Below the pieces are notes generated by a model. It saw only the letters and a list, made by a program, of their open reading frames with translations. It had not been told where the DNA came from and did not search any database. Both the position numbers and the translations under genes were made by a program. From contig OV121085.1 of the NCBI GenBank assembly GCA_921293015.1, forward strand, positions 21,217,911-21,281,910: a stretch of 64,000 bases of DNA. Direction: 5' to 3'. Numbering within the stretch: the first letter of the stretch is position 1; the number at the start of each line of letters is the position of its first letter. Shown piece after piece: positions 1 to 12,049 of the stretch. This DNA comes from Phorcus lineatus. Its lineage: Eukaryota; Mollusca; Gastropoda; Trochida; Trochidae.

Positions 1-2640
1 TACAATATCGCTTTTATCATTAACCTCAGTTGAAGATGACCTGAGGCCCAATTTATTTTTTATATGTGTTATCAACTGAAGTGAATCAATTTTTGACAAT
101 GTTGATAAATTGTTGTTTGTATTTTATTAAAATTACAGAGAGTAGTTGTTTCTTCACATGATTAAAAAAATGTTTGCATGGGTGGAGTTAACTATGACAA
201 GTTAATAACTGTTATTAAGTCCAGCAACAATCAATGCAGATTTTGCTATGTCATGCTGCCATAAAGTCACTAAAGACACATAGTTGTTAGGAAGACGTTA
301 TATCCAGGATGCATTATGGAGGAACAAAGACAGAACTTGTTTATGAATGGCAAAAGAAAGACAACATAACAATCAGATGTTACTATTAAGATAGGCGGAT
401 GTCGCGGAACAATAAAACCATATGGTGATAATGGTTCTGCACTTCGGCTCATGGGGTATATAATTAATGATGCATTGTTTGGAAGATGTCACAACATCAT
501 TTTAAAAACAATTTTTCTTTTTTTGTTTACTTATGTTGAATTAATCACATACCTCACAAAACAAAAACTTGAAATGAAAAGTCTTCATGTTTCTTTTGTA
601 TCTTTAAATGGCAAAACATTTGAATTTCTAATTTATTTTGAATATTTGCCCCCAGGAAAACATATTACTCCAATTATTAACCTCACGAAAGTGGAGATGT
701 GATAAACAATTATTTTTGTTGATAAAAATGTAACAAAAATGATAATTTAAGATATTTTCATTATCAAAAGTTAATGAATGCTTTTATAAGGATATATGAA
801 TGAAAGATAGTAGATGTGTTTAAAGTTTAATAAACAAGTTTACTTGTATACAAAAACAGCTTCTTTGATCCTCCCCCACAGTTTACAATAAGTGTGCCAC
901 ATATTTTTAGCGACGCCCCTCAAAAGGAAAAGCCCATTAGAAAGCAATCTCCTCTCTGATGTTTCAAAGAATTACGTCTTAATTGCATCTCAATGTCTAG
1001 GAATGTATTCATTTTCAAGTGATAAAAATATAAATAGTATCAAATTCAGGTTTTATCTTTAACCAATGAACTTTTGAAAATTAAACCAGAACAAAAGAGT
1101 TTTGTAATATGGATAAAATTGTTGGAAAATGTAACTGCTTTGAAGTGATATTGAACATGTTATTCATGAAATGTTACATTCTCATCCCAACATTTTTTTA
1201 AGATATACAAGGTTTTGAAATATTCCCGCTCCACCTTTAGAATTCGACGGATCTACTCAACTATTTACCTTTTGAAATAAAGTCAACTTTGGAATTTGCT
1301 AGGAGCAGACGTCAAAACTGACCAATCAGAAGAGAGAATATTTGTTCTTTCAATTATTTAAGGTTACAGCAATAGTGTCACTTTGTGTGTTCAGGTCAAA
1401 TGTCAAACAGTTTTTACTAGAATTACTCTGGGCCTAAAGAGAGTAGAAGCCAGGGAGTCTCTGTGAACCATGACCCCCGAAAGACAAACGTTTGATGTCA
1501 GCCCCCATTAAAGGTCAATGATAATCCTATTGCACCTAACTGATTGTTATGACACCCAGATGGAACCAGATATGACGAAATGTGTGAACGTTTTTATAGC
1601 GATTACAATAGCTTCATTTGGTCCCTTCTTGATGGTAGATTTTACAAATATGTTTGGTGTTTGCATATAAAGCCTATATAAATTCCCTATGTCCCTTATG
1701 ACAATGGATACGACGTCAATGAAAAAATTCACTTTAAAAGAAAGGGATAATGTATGTATTGTGTTTACAACAAAGTTAAACCCAAGATCAAACTTTTGCC
1801 AAGACAAGCTTTTCCTACAATATTCCGTATACTCTTATTTTCTTATACAAAAGTTGTTTTTGTAATAGATTTGGTATTAAAACACATTTTCTTTAATCTG
1901 CAAAAAAGCCTTTCATGCAAGAACCCATGAGAAACTTTAACTGTAACTCAAAAAAGAGAGAAACCTTTTGTAAATAAGTCACCAGTAACCTTAAAATTAA
2001 ATAAAGAAATCAATGTTTTTAAATTCCAGCAGGTGCCCCCAAATAACTCATAATGCATGTAGGTCTCCAGTACAGGACCACATGAATGATAGAACATATC
2101 TATCAACAAGAGGGGCTTCTTAGTGCGTTAACCAGTTCATTCAACCTATCGCTTACCCTTATTTATTTCTCTTCCACAACAAAACATCACCTTTGCCAAT
2201 TAAACATATATTTCTCTGACTACATCTACTTAAAATGAGAGGATGATTGTGGTATGTGCAAAAGGTATCGTAAATGAATTTGCAAGACCTACTGAGTAAC
2301 ATTACACATGCTTATCAATTTAAATATAAATATCACACATTCTTTTACCTGAATTAAATGCTGATAGGATAATGAATCCAGTTTCCAAACACTGATTTCA
2401 AACCTTTCCATTTTTAAATCACAAGAATTATACATACTGATATACCAGTAGTTGTGTAACTTAATGTCTAAAACATTTACATCTTAAGGGATAAAATAAT
2501 AAATGACAAAATGTTTCTACACTAATTTGATTACCTTCAACAACTCCTCACCCAAATTGCAAAATTACAAAGTAATTTAGTTAATAAACCAATACTTTGA
2601 AGTTTAGACTATTAAGATATATATATTTGTGTGAGTGTGT
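1..2640. other. AT-rich noncoding stretch
   Basis: I see no conserved protein motif, RNA gene or ordered repeat here. Short frames exist on both strands but have AT-driven composition and no recognisable domain. It is probably intergenic or intronic. Confidence 0.5.
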
Positions 2641-2652
2641 GTATATATATAC

Positions 2653-2881
2653 TTTCCGACGAATGCATATTTTATAGCTGCTACTCCCCTTAAATTGAAA
2701 CCAAGATGGCCGCCATTTCCTGTGCTTCTGTTGCCAACACGCAAACTGCTTGCACAGCTTTGATTATCTGCAGACTGAGTTGCAGATGTGACTACAGGTG
2801 AAACACTTTCAGACTTGAAAGAGACAACAGGTATTCTAATCAGAGTACAGGTAGATACAGATATTTTCAATATGTTCATAC
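2653..2881 (-). CDS. Possible internal exon, Ser/Thr-rich, unidentified
   Basis: A minus-strand frame starts after an acceptor-like CATTTTCAG and stays open to a donor-like GTATAT at about 2652. A second acceptor-like CTCTTTCAAG lies inside it. The translated part is rich in Ser, Thr, Asn and Gly (for example SFKSESVSPVV and GNRSTGNGGHLGFN) and its GC content is visibly above the flanks. No domain is recognised. It lies on the same strand as, and downstream of, the F-spondin-like first exon 23 kb away, but nothing in it resembles F-spondin. It could be a low-complexity exon of another gene or noncoding sequence. Confidence 0.2.
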
Positions 2882-2884
2882 CTG

Positions 2885-5800
2885 AAAATGGTGCTGTTTA
2901 AACAAATTTAAAACTAATTTACTTAAGCCTAACTAACATCTAGTTTGACATATATGAGATCATAATTCACTTCAGTTTTAAATTTTGTTGAATAGAATAG
3001 AAAAGAATAGAATCGCGAATTGTGAAATGACTATTGCTATGCTATACAGTAATATAATTGCAGCAGCAATGGTCTAGCTAGCTAGTGTTGAAGAAAATGA
3101 TAGTTACTATCACGATAGTCATTAATTCCTTTTTTCATTTGGTTTCATCTAAATAGGACAAATTGTCTTTGATCATAAACAAAATTAAAAATGGATTTCA
3201 TTAAAAAAATTCATATCAAAATTCCATTTGTTTTATGTTGATAAAGTTGAATGATAAAATCAGATTAAAGGCGGCTGACAATTTAAATCATTCTTGTAAT
3301 GAGTGAATTTAACACTGCTTGGGCCGTATTTCAGCCATTAGCAACTTAAAGTACTCTAACCGCAAAGCTGGCAACTTTAACAATCATATTTCTTATCCAC
3401 CATTAAAGTTATCATTTTCCAAGACAAATTATCATTAAAAGTGCACTAGTACGATCAAAGCAACTACTACCAAAGAATCAATTGTTAAAAAAAAACAAGT
3501 TCATAAGGTGTGTAAAACAAAACTGTTGTCAAATAACCTTTATATATGAAGCTGTTTTATTTCCTGACAAAGAAATATTAATGAATATAGTCCACAGAAT
3601 GATTAAATATTAATAACCCTGACATCTGTTACAATTATCAATCAGTCAGATAAAAACTAGGACATCTAATTATTCATAAACAGAGAATATTCAACATAAT
3701 GGACCATTCAGTGCAATATTTTCATATAAAGTATCAATAGTTTCATTATATATTTTGCAAAGTCATTCGAATTAATAAAAAAGTATCTAACTGCTGATTT
3801 TATTCAAACATAGGAATGATTCACATTGTCATTCAAAATATAAAAACAAAATATTTACATAAGATATTTCATATTTACTTAAATTTTTAACACACCCATT
3901 TAAATGTATTGCAATTTCACATAACTCCTATGGTTTAATTCATACATCAAATTATAAAAATGTTGTTAAATATTTAACATGGAAATAAACTTGGGTGGTC
4001 AATGATACACACAATTTAATGTGTACTAAAACCCCATGATAGGTATTCAAGGAATTTGCAACCAAAATTTTTTTTAAACTAAACTAAAAAATTTTGTATA
4101 ACAATAATTTCCATAAATTGTCATATAGTACCACTTCTTGCCAAAGACGTATATATGTCTTTGATCTTGCCAAAAGAACTCCAGAAATGATAAATAAAAG
4201 AAACTTTAAAGAAATCTCTTTTATTAGATATATTTATAGCAAAATATCACCAATTGAACATTCACAGCACTATACAATTCAATTTATGTTTTATATGTCA
4301 AATTGTTAGCCTGCGGGAGCAGAACAAATTGCCTAATCTACACCTATTTTTGAACCTCCTTTAAAGAAGAGTTATGTTTATGCTTTGATGTCGAATGTGT
4401 TGTAAGGCGTTAAATAGCTAGAGCAACACCCGTCATTCTCAATGGTTTTGGTTGTCAAATTAGTTATACCTCTGATTTATAACATAACAACTCCTCCCAT
4501 CTATTTACGTTCCATAACAAATAAAGTTGTACGTACGCGTGTCTTTCAAGCTGACTAATATCAAAATTGATGTTATCACAAGTGCACCTATGTGCAGAAT
4601 GTTATATAAATATGTGAATATGCACTAAATCATAAAAGAAATTTGCAATTCATCCGTGACCATTTACTTCCATCGAAGCATGACTTGCAAAATGTCTGAC
4701 AAGGAAGTTAATGTAATCAAATCAAACATTTACTTAAAGAGGTCGGCCTATCAAATACAGTCCGCCATGTTGTTTTGAGGGAAAATTACATGAAATGTAA
4801 TTCAAGCTATTCTCGAGCTTACCGCAGGTTTTCCTAGCGGCAAAGTAGCGCAATATGAACTACCTTGCCGTATTTCAGCCAATCAAAACGCTGCATGCAT
4901 AGATAACATATTTGTTGTTACCAAGGCTTATGAAATGAAGCAGTCACTGAAGAAAGTGACCGTGTTCTGTAAAGAAAGATTCAAAGGCAAAATGTACATT
5001 CAAATAAAGTTTCGCTTTCGCAAAGTATACAAGAATAACTGAGGTTTGTCGAAAAACCCTGATTGGAGTGTGCTTTTAACTCTTCTCTGGCTACAGGTTA
5101 GTGAGTATTCAAGGATATCATCCTTTATTCAAATAACTGTAATAAAGCTACTCAGAATGTGGCTGTGCAGATTCAGGAGGGAAAGTTTTGACATTAAATA
5201 AAAATCAAATTATCAAAAGCTTTTTCATGACTTGCATGGTGGCTGTTGTTGCATTGAACATATGTGATTACAAATGTTCACATGCTTTAAATGTATAAAT
5301 CATATCATAATTTCACAACTCAGGCATGACCATCGTTTGAACTTCAATGATTATTATGACTTTCACACCTGTTTTATTATATGATATTTACACTTATTGA
5401 GCCTGAGGCATTAGTACATTAAAATTGTGTATGAAAAAGAATAGAAATACATTAATATCTATCACATCGTTGCCCTGACGGAGTAAATTACCATCAATAA
5501 ATGTACATTCAAATCTTGTTATTTATGACATTTAAAATGAAATGTTAGCTTAAGACATGTCTAAATTAAATGCTAAAAAAGATTTGCTTTTATGTAATAA
5601 AAAGGTATACACCTACGCTTACTTAAAATGTTTGTGGAATGAATATTTATAACAATGATGAAGTGATTTGGACTAGAAACACAACCTTGTCCAAAATAGT
5701 AATAAATGTATTCTAAAAAGCTTTAAAAACAATTTCTCACAGAATTTTGGCTTTGATCTCAGGTGAAATACCTACAGGCTATATATATTATTTTCATTTC

Positions 5801-7830
5801 AAAGGATGTTAATAGCAGAGGTGTAAATTAGGTTCAGAAATAAAGCTAAAAGCATTTTGATAAACTTGAAATGCCTATAAAAAGAAAAATTCAAAGGAGC
5901 AACCAAATAAAAATTAACAAATATCAAAATAAGTGATTGAAAAATAAAAATGCTCAACCAGATGCATAGAATTTTAATACGATATAATTTATTTCTATTT
6001 TGAAAGAATCTTCATTTTTAATGGAACTTTATCAATACATCTCTCAGTGGTTCAGTAGATTTTCTTCAAAATTAAATATGAGCCCACCATCTGCATATAC
6101 CATTTATAGACTTTGTAGGAGATATGAAACACAAACAAACTAAGGATTGTGAGGTATGATTAAGTTCAACGGGTGGAATGTAATTAAAAACTAAGCTAGT
6201 TCTTGAAAATTATTCCAATTTCCCAGCAGAATGGTCTATAAAGTGAAAATCAGAGTCGCAGACAATCTAAGAGTGCCAGGAAAAAAGTCATAATTTTGCA
6301 TTCTTGGCAAGAAATAAAAAATCATGAATATTAGAATAAGGATGTTATTGTTATTACCTGCTATCATTTTACACAAGATGACCTAAGCTTAGGAAAAATA
6401 ATTGCATGTTTCAGATATCTTTATGAAGAAATGCTGTCAAACAGCTTAAATACTCACTAGACCATGAAATCAGTGTCCTTAATAATAAGAGGTTGCTAAA
6501 TATTGTTTTGAAAATTAAGTCATTAATGCTTGTCACATGCTTTGTATATTGTAAATATGCATAACTGTCACGATCATTGTTTTATCTTGCATCATATCTG
6601 ACAAATTGTGACAATCCTTTGAATACTGTACAAGAAAGCTATTTGACCTTCACCTTTAGAACTCTCCTCAACATGAAGTTAAAAAATTTAAAAAGCAAGT
6701 ATATTCTAAACAAATGTATACTTTCTGAAAATGAATGTTATGGCGGAATTTTTTTTTTAAAGTCTCTAAAATCACTAAGATTTTAGAAGTGGCAGGATCA
6801 GTATGGGAATGGAAAACATTTCAGATGAAACTAAACAAAGAAAGGAGATTCATGAGCTGAGAGACATCTTTCATATCTTCAAAAGCCAGTGATCAAATAT
6901 TGTATCAATTGATATTTGTTTGCATTATGGTTTCATCTTTACAATCTGAAATGCATTGTCTTTAGAAAAGAGTGATGTTCTATCCTTTTATTTCAGGAAA
7001 TAAAGCAACTTGCCCTTTCTGGTGTTAAAACTAGAATGCCGATTGTTTAGTTATACACAAAAAGGTCAACGCTAAATTTTTTCCTTCCGTCTCTTTTAAA
7101 AATTTGAGTCAAAACACATCTTAATATTATGCCTGTTATAAAGCAGCAAATAATTCTCAACATTTCAAACATTTATAAAAAGGTACCTTAAAATATTTTT
7201 CCGAGCCTTCTTCCTTTGAATATTTTAGTTTAACAGGAAGTCAGTTACTTGCCCCTGACAAAAATATTTCTGGGCATGTTGTTGAAGGACCTGTTCAAGA
7301 GTGAAATGCTTAAAGTACACTCAAGGTTCAAGGTGTAACTTATCTTAAAACCCTTGTCTCAAGTAACAATAATTTCTTATACTTTCTCTACTCTATCAGG
7401 AGTATGTGGAGTATCTTGCTTTAAAGGTAACACCAAACGCATCAGTGTAACAATGGATTGGGAATCAACCTTTCAAACTCTCAGAACGGTCAGACATAAA
7501 TAAGGACACCCATCCAATTTCAAGAATTTCAAAATCTTGCTGAACATTGGTTGAAATGTGTATAATAGACTAAGCAACTGACCAGATGCCATTAAATAAG
7601 TACAAAAATGAACCAATGTTGGGTCTAATAATTAAGCAACAAATTGTGCTGTTCAACTAAGCATCATGTCATAGAAGCATACGCTCATCAAGCTCTACTC
7701 TTCCTGAACACGCCTCAGAATGTTCAGAGGTGTTGTAGGGACTTGCCTGAGATTCCTGCAGGTTCTGGAGTCAGTTGTATGTCCATGTTAAGTTGGGTGT
7801 TGTGACATTATCATGACTTTCCGCAAAGGT
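2885..7830. other. AT-rich noncoding stretch
   Basis: No exon or ordered repeat is convincing here. A slightly GC-richer patch at 4740-4900 contains CCGCCATGTTG and GCCAATCAAAACGC words, which could be a repeat fragment or a regulatory patch. Nothing else stands out. Confidence 0.45.
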
Positions 7831-7836
7831 CCATGT

Positions 7837-7947
7837 TTAGTCAGAGAGACCAGGAGTAAACAAATGCTCGGAAATGTTTGTTGCCTGCGACCAACTGCCG
7901 TTATTCTGGTGTTGGTCTTCCATGCAAGAGGCACTTGTGTCAACACC
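7837..7947 (-). CDS. Exon-like open segment, unidentified
   Basis: On the minus strand an acceptor-like AATAGCCAG is followed in phase 0 by 36 open codons and a TAA stop. The peptide contains GVDTSASCMEDQHQNNGSW and ends in FTPGLSD. It is polar and balanced in composition, unlike the Lys/Ile/Phe/Asn-rich peptides typical of random AT-rich sequence. The polypyrimidine tract before the acceptor is weak and no family is recognised. If real it would be a terminal exon. Chance is a serious alternative. Confidence 0.13.
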   Translation of the reverse strand, partial: GVDTSASCMEDQHQNNGSWSQATNISEHLFTPGLSD

Positions 7948-8029
7948 CTGGCTATTTTAACCCCATTCCATATTTTTTCACATTTTGACCTTTTTGTCTT
8001 TCATGGAAGACACAGAATACCATAACCTG

Positions 8030-10170
8030 TGTTTAGAACCAAAAAGCATGGAAAATGTACTGAGCTTGATCAAGTCCATTAAATTATGTCCGAAACTCTC
8101 ATTCGGAAAATGCTATTAGGAATACTAATATACATAGACAGCACACGACTGTGCAAGTCATCATCAGGTAAAAATGAGCCCCTTTCTTGACCCCCAAATG
8201 CTTGTCTAACCATAATATGTACGAAAGTGACAGGTCAGTTTTTGTTGATAGAATTCTTACTTGTAACAGTACAGGTTTTGATTCATAGGTGAATTACTAT
8301 CTATATCTATTTAGTTACCGGGTATAGATATGTCATAATAGAACATATCATTCAATATTTATACTTACTGTCTAAGGAAAAATCAATAAACGTTATCAAA
8401 TATAGATATATTCTGAGTATCAGTTTTCATGAAATATTATGCAAATAATACATCCCTCTTCTATACAGAATCAACATAGAGCATGTATAGGACTACCGGT
8501 ATATAGATACATTCAATATACTAATTTCATTAAAAACTTATATGAGTCCCATTCATGCAAGTAGAACAGTGAATAAATAATTACTTCCTTTAGAATTATG
8601 ACACAGAACCACACTATGTGATCGTATCTCATAAACAAGTCCTTGATTTTTCGTCAGGGGCGGCATTCATCAAAAGACTTTTTTTTTTTTTTTTTAAATA
8701 GTTTTATTTTTTATTCATTTTATTTACAAATGTTTTATACATCTATGATCTCAAAATGGCTAGTTTTTAGTTTCAAGTATGACATTCATTGTAAGGGCAT
8801 TGATCTCAAATTAATTTTAATGGTACCGTTTTCTTTACTTCTTCAAAAATAAATGTGCAATTGACAATTGTTTTTCATGCCACAATGCAAACACTGATCT
8901 ATTAATAATTTGTTGACAAATCTAATTGAAAAATGTTCTTTTATGACTCCATGCTAACATTCATCTTGAATAGACCTATGATTGCTACTGATTTGTGATG
9001 TTTACTTTACAACTAGTTGTAAGTTTGAAATCAGATAGGCTTCATGTGAATGTTGACTCTTCTTCCAGGACACAAAGAAGAGCGAGTTATGACAGAATAC
9101 TCTTGACATAAACATGACTTGGAGTCACGAATAAGTGTGAGAATCAGATACCATAATTGTCCTAATAACAGCCCAGGGTGTTTAGCTAATACTTCAAATG
9201 TGTCCCTAATTAGCCTACCCATTTTAGGGGTGGCAGTTATGATTAAAAGGTTGACAGTAAATAGAACTTGTTCTATTTCATCACATCAGCTTCTAGAATA
9301 ATATATTGTAGAACATATGAAAGTCTTATTTTGCCTATTGTTAAGTGGGGGAAATCAGACATGATGTTGAAACTGAGGCAAAAGAGCAGAAAAATTAACA
9401 AAGTTTAAATTCTAAAACCACAAAGGTTATCACTTCAAGCTAGTTTGTAGAAAGTATTTACAAAGTAACAGAAAAATTGTTATAAAAATTCCTATATAAT
9501 TCAGTATGAATCAGGACAATATATGACAACAGGATAACTAATTATGTATAGATATGTCTAAAGGTTTTGGTATATTATGTTCACTCAATTGTATTTTACA
9601 TATTCACTTTACAATTCCAAACAAAAGTCATTGAATATTTCACAATGTAGCTCCTATAATTCTCGAGTGGACACATTCAATGCAAATAATTGCATATCAT
9701 GTAGTGAATAGGTCTCTATACAAGATTGAGTAGTTATGAAGTACTAACCATACAACTATCTACATAAACAGGAATACTACTTTCACAACCACTTACTACA
9801 ACATGATAACACTTCACTACCCTTTAACTACACACAAAACTATAAAAATACATCTAAGCCCTCTTGATTCCTGAATATCATCGGCAATTTATCTATTACT
9901 TTGCAATAAAAACAGTAAATTTAGTAATACAAAAACATTATTCATAGCAGCTGCAGTGTTGCAATTCAAAAAGTGCTAGACATGCATATTTTGAAAGATA
10001 TCTAGATCAGTCTACTTAACCACAAGTGGAAAATGCTGAACTTAGATAATGTGGCATATTTAGGCACTTTATTCACACTCCGTCCGTACAAGGCACCAAG
10101 AAACTGGATGCCAAAGGAGAAAAGACTTCCCCTATCTATAAGCTTGAATTCAGGGGAGAGGTCCCATTAG
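8030..10170. other. AT-rich noncoding stretch with a poly-T run
   Basis: No gene is recognised. A run of about 15 T residues at 8680-8696 could be the poly(A) tail of a minus-strand retrotransposed fragment or a simple homopolymer. No flanking duplication was found. Confidence 0.4.
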
Positions 10171-10175
10171 AAATA

Positions 10176-10334
10176 TCAGCCACATTCACTACCTTTCAAT
10201 AGCATTATTTTCAAGCCTTTCAGGGAAGAATACTTTGCATTTTTTCTGCAAGTTACATAGAGAGTTTTGTCCCCTGTCGCCATGGTGCTGAACTCTAGAG
10301 AGGAAGCCATCTTTGGTATTTGGTCGTCTGGCAT
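10176..10334 (-). CDS. Small open frame of 52 codons, unidentified
   Basis: An ATG-initiated minus-strand frame (MPDDQIPKMASSLEFSTMAT...) runs to a TGA and lies in a GC-richer island. The product would be soluble, basic towards the C-terminus, with two Cys and no signal peptide. No family is recognised and no clear splice sites frame it. It may be a small ORF in a transcript, part of an exon, or chance. A second minus-strand frame of similar length lies about 150 bp away at 10481-10642. Confidence 0.17.
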   Translation of the reverse strand: MPDDQIPKMASSLEFSTMATGDKTLYVTCRKNAKYSSLKGLKIMLLKGSECG

Positions 10335-10480
10335 GACTTGGCAATAATACACAAGTAGACTCTTTTCAAATCATTTAATAAAATGTATGATTGATATTAA
10401 TGTAATGATCTGTGGTGTTAGCGTAAATAATAACACGGTAGCTTTAAGAGTAGATTCTTGTGCAGGTCCTGTAATACTTG

Positions 10481-10642
10481 TTAGCTCCAATTGGCATAAA
10501 GGATGCACTTCAGCGACTGAATCGGGTCATGGATTATCTGCCCTTGTTTCAGCATGACATCCTCTCCTGCTGTGCATGACGTTTGAGTACATGCTTTCCG
10601 AGCCTTAAACCTTTCAGCACGAGTCAATACATGACATAAACA
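10481..10642 (-). CDS. Open frame of 53 codons in a GC-richer island, unidentified
   Basis: The minus-strand frame between two stops encodes a peptide with CTQTSCTAGEDVMLKQGQII followed by HDPIQSLKCILYANWS and a TAA. It has no ATG near its start, so if real it is an exon body or a relic of a longer coding sequence. Four cysteines and mixed polar content look more protein-like than the surrounding sequence. It is not recognised; an alternative is part of a long 3' untranslated region or a decayed mobile element. Confidence 0.18.
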   Translation of the reverse strand, partial: CLCHVLTRAERFKARKACTQTSCTAGEDVMLKQGQIIHDPIQSLKCILYANWS

Positions 10643-11926
10643 TCACTTTATGCTTGTAAACCTGAACAATCACAATATTGTCTGGTGGTCGATGACAAGG
10701 CTATGTGGTGTTTCCGAATGTAACCTCTGATCAACTGTGCTTCTTTCGCTTCGCATATTGCTCAATAGGATATTGCATACCTGCCATTTTTGCTAATAAA
10801 TTTTTATGAAAAAGCTCATGTTAATTACTTCTTCACAATATGATTTATACATGGACTGCCACTGTTGGGTTGAATTACCTTTGGAAGTGTCCAACATGTA
10901 ATAAATTAACAAACTCATAAAGGTAATCACTCTTCAGCCAGGGGAGGTAAGGAAGATTAATCTATCAAGAAATTCCAGGACTGTTACCTGCAGATTTTCT
11001 TTCAATCTTATGGGACATGAATTCATAAATTTAAACCAACAATGCTTAGAATATACATATTTGTACATGCACTTTGAATAATGTCATCTTTAAGGATGTT
11101 TTGATATCATTTCATGGCAAAGTTCTTTGAACTTTTTGCAGATGTCAGATAAGTTTTTAAGATTACAAAAATATTTTAGATAAAATGTCTAATTCATCTT
11201 TTTTGTAATATGTTAAAAATACATCTTTGACCTAACACCATGAAGAATGTTAAAAATAAAATATTTTTTTGCAACAAGAGATTAGATTTATGATATAAAG
11301 GGGCCAGAGATCATGTTGAGCTTAACCAGTGGCGCAAACTCCTGCTGTCAATGATATAATACCTTGGGTAAAAAGATTCCTATTGTCAAGGACTGAGATT
11401 TAAGGAGGCTTGGAGCTCTTTTAGTGAGTGTTGAGAAAGTTAAAAAAAACAATATTGTGCTCACACTTGGTTTAGCAATAAAAGAGCTTTAAAATCTTTA
11501 TCAGACCATTGTCATTAAAATAAGGAACTGCATCTCATCATGTAATGGTTGGTTAGATTTTTTTTCATCTAAAAATTAAACATATAATAAGTACTACCAT
11601 TTGGGTGGGACATGCTTAAATTTTTCAAAAATTTGGTTTCATCCCTGATATGAATAATTCATTCATATTTGATCTTGTTGATGTTTCCAAGGTTCACTTT
11701 TAATCCGATTTTAAGAAGATAATCTATTTTTGGTAATCTTTGGAATTAGATTTATTTGATCATTTCTTGGAATTGTGGTAGACTGGATTTGTTTACATAT
11801 GTTTTACTGTAAACATCAACAGGTAAAGTTGGAACATACTGGTCAGTTAGGGTCATCGGCTGGTCAGAGACAACTCAGGACATGAATACCACTGATCACA
11901 TACCAGGATTAGTGACTGACCACTAC

Positions 11927-12006
11927 TGACCAGAGACAAGAGACAACCACTTGGTGAAGTGACCACAGACAAGAGAAACTCTGGCTGAGGTGACCACAGG
12001 TCAAAC
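11927..12006 (+). repeat. Degenerate 31-33 bp minisatellite, TGACC-rich
   Basis: Copies begin at 11927, 11960 and 11991 with TGACCA followed by CAGAGACAAGAGA-like sequence. GGTCA and TGACC words continue on both sides (11840-12010). The short open frame on the minus strand across it is a by-product of the repeat. Confidence 0.55.
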
Positions 12007-12049
12007 TTGACCGCTCTGATGTCATATACTGCATATACCTGTGACAATA

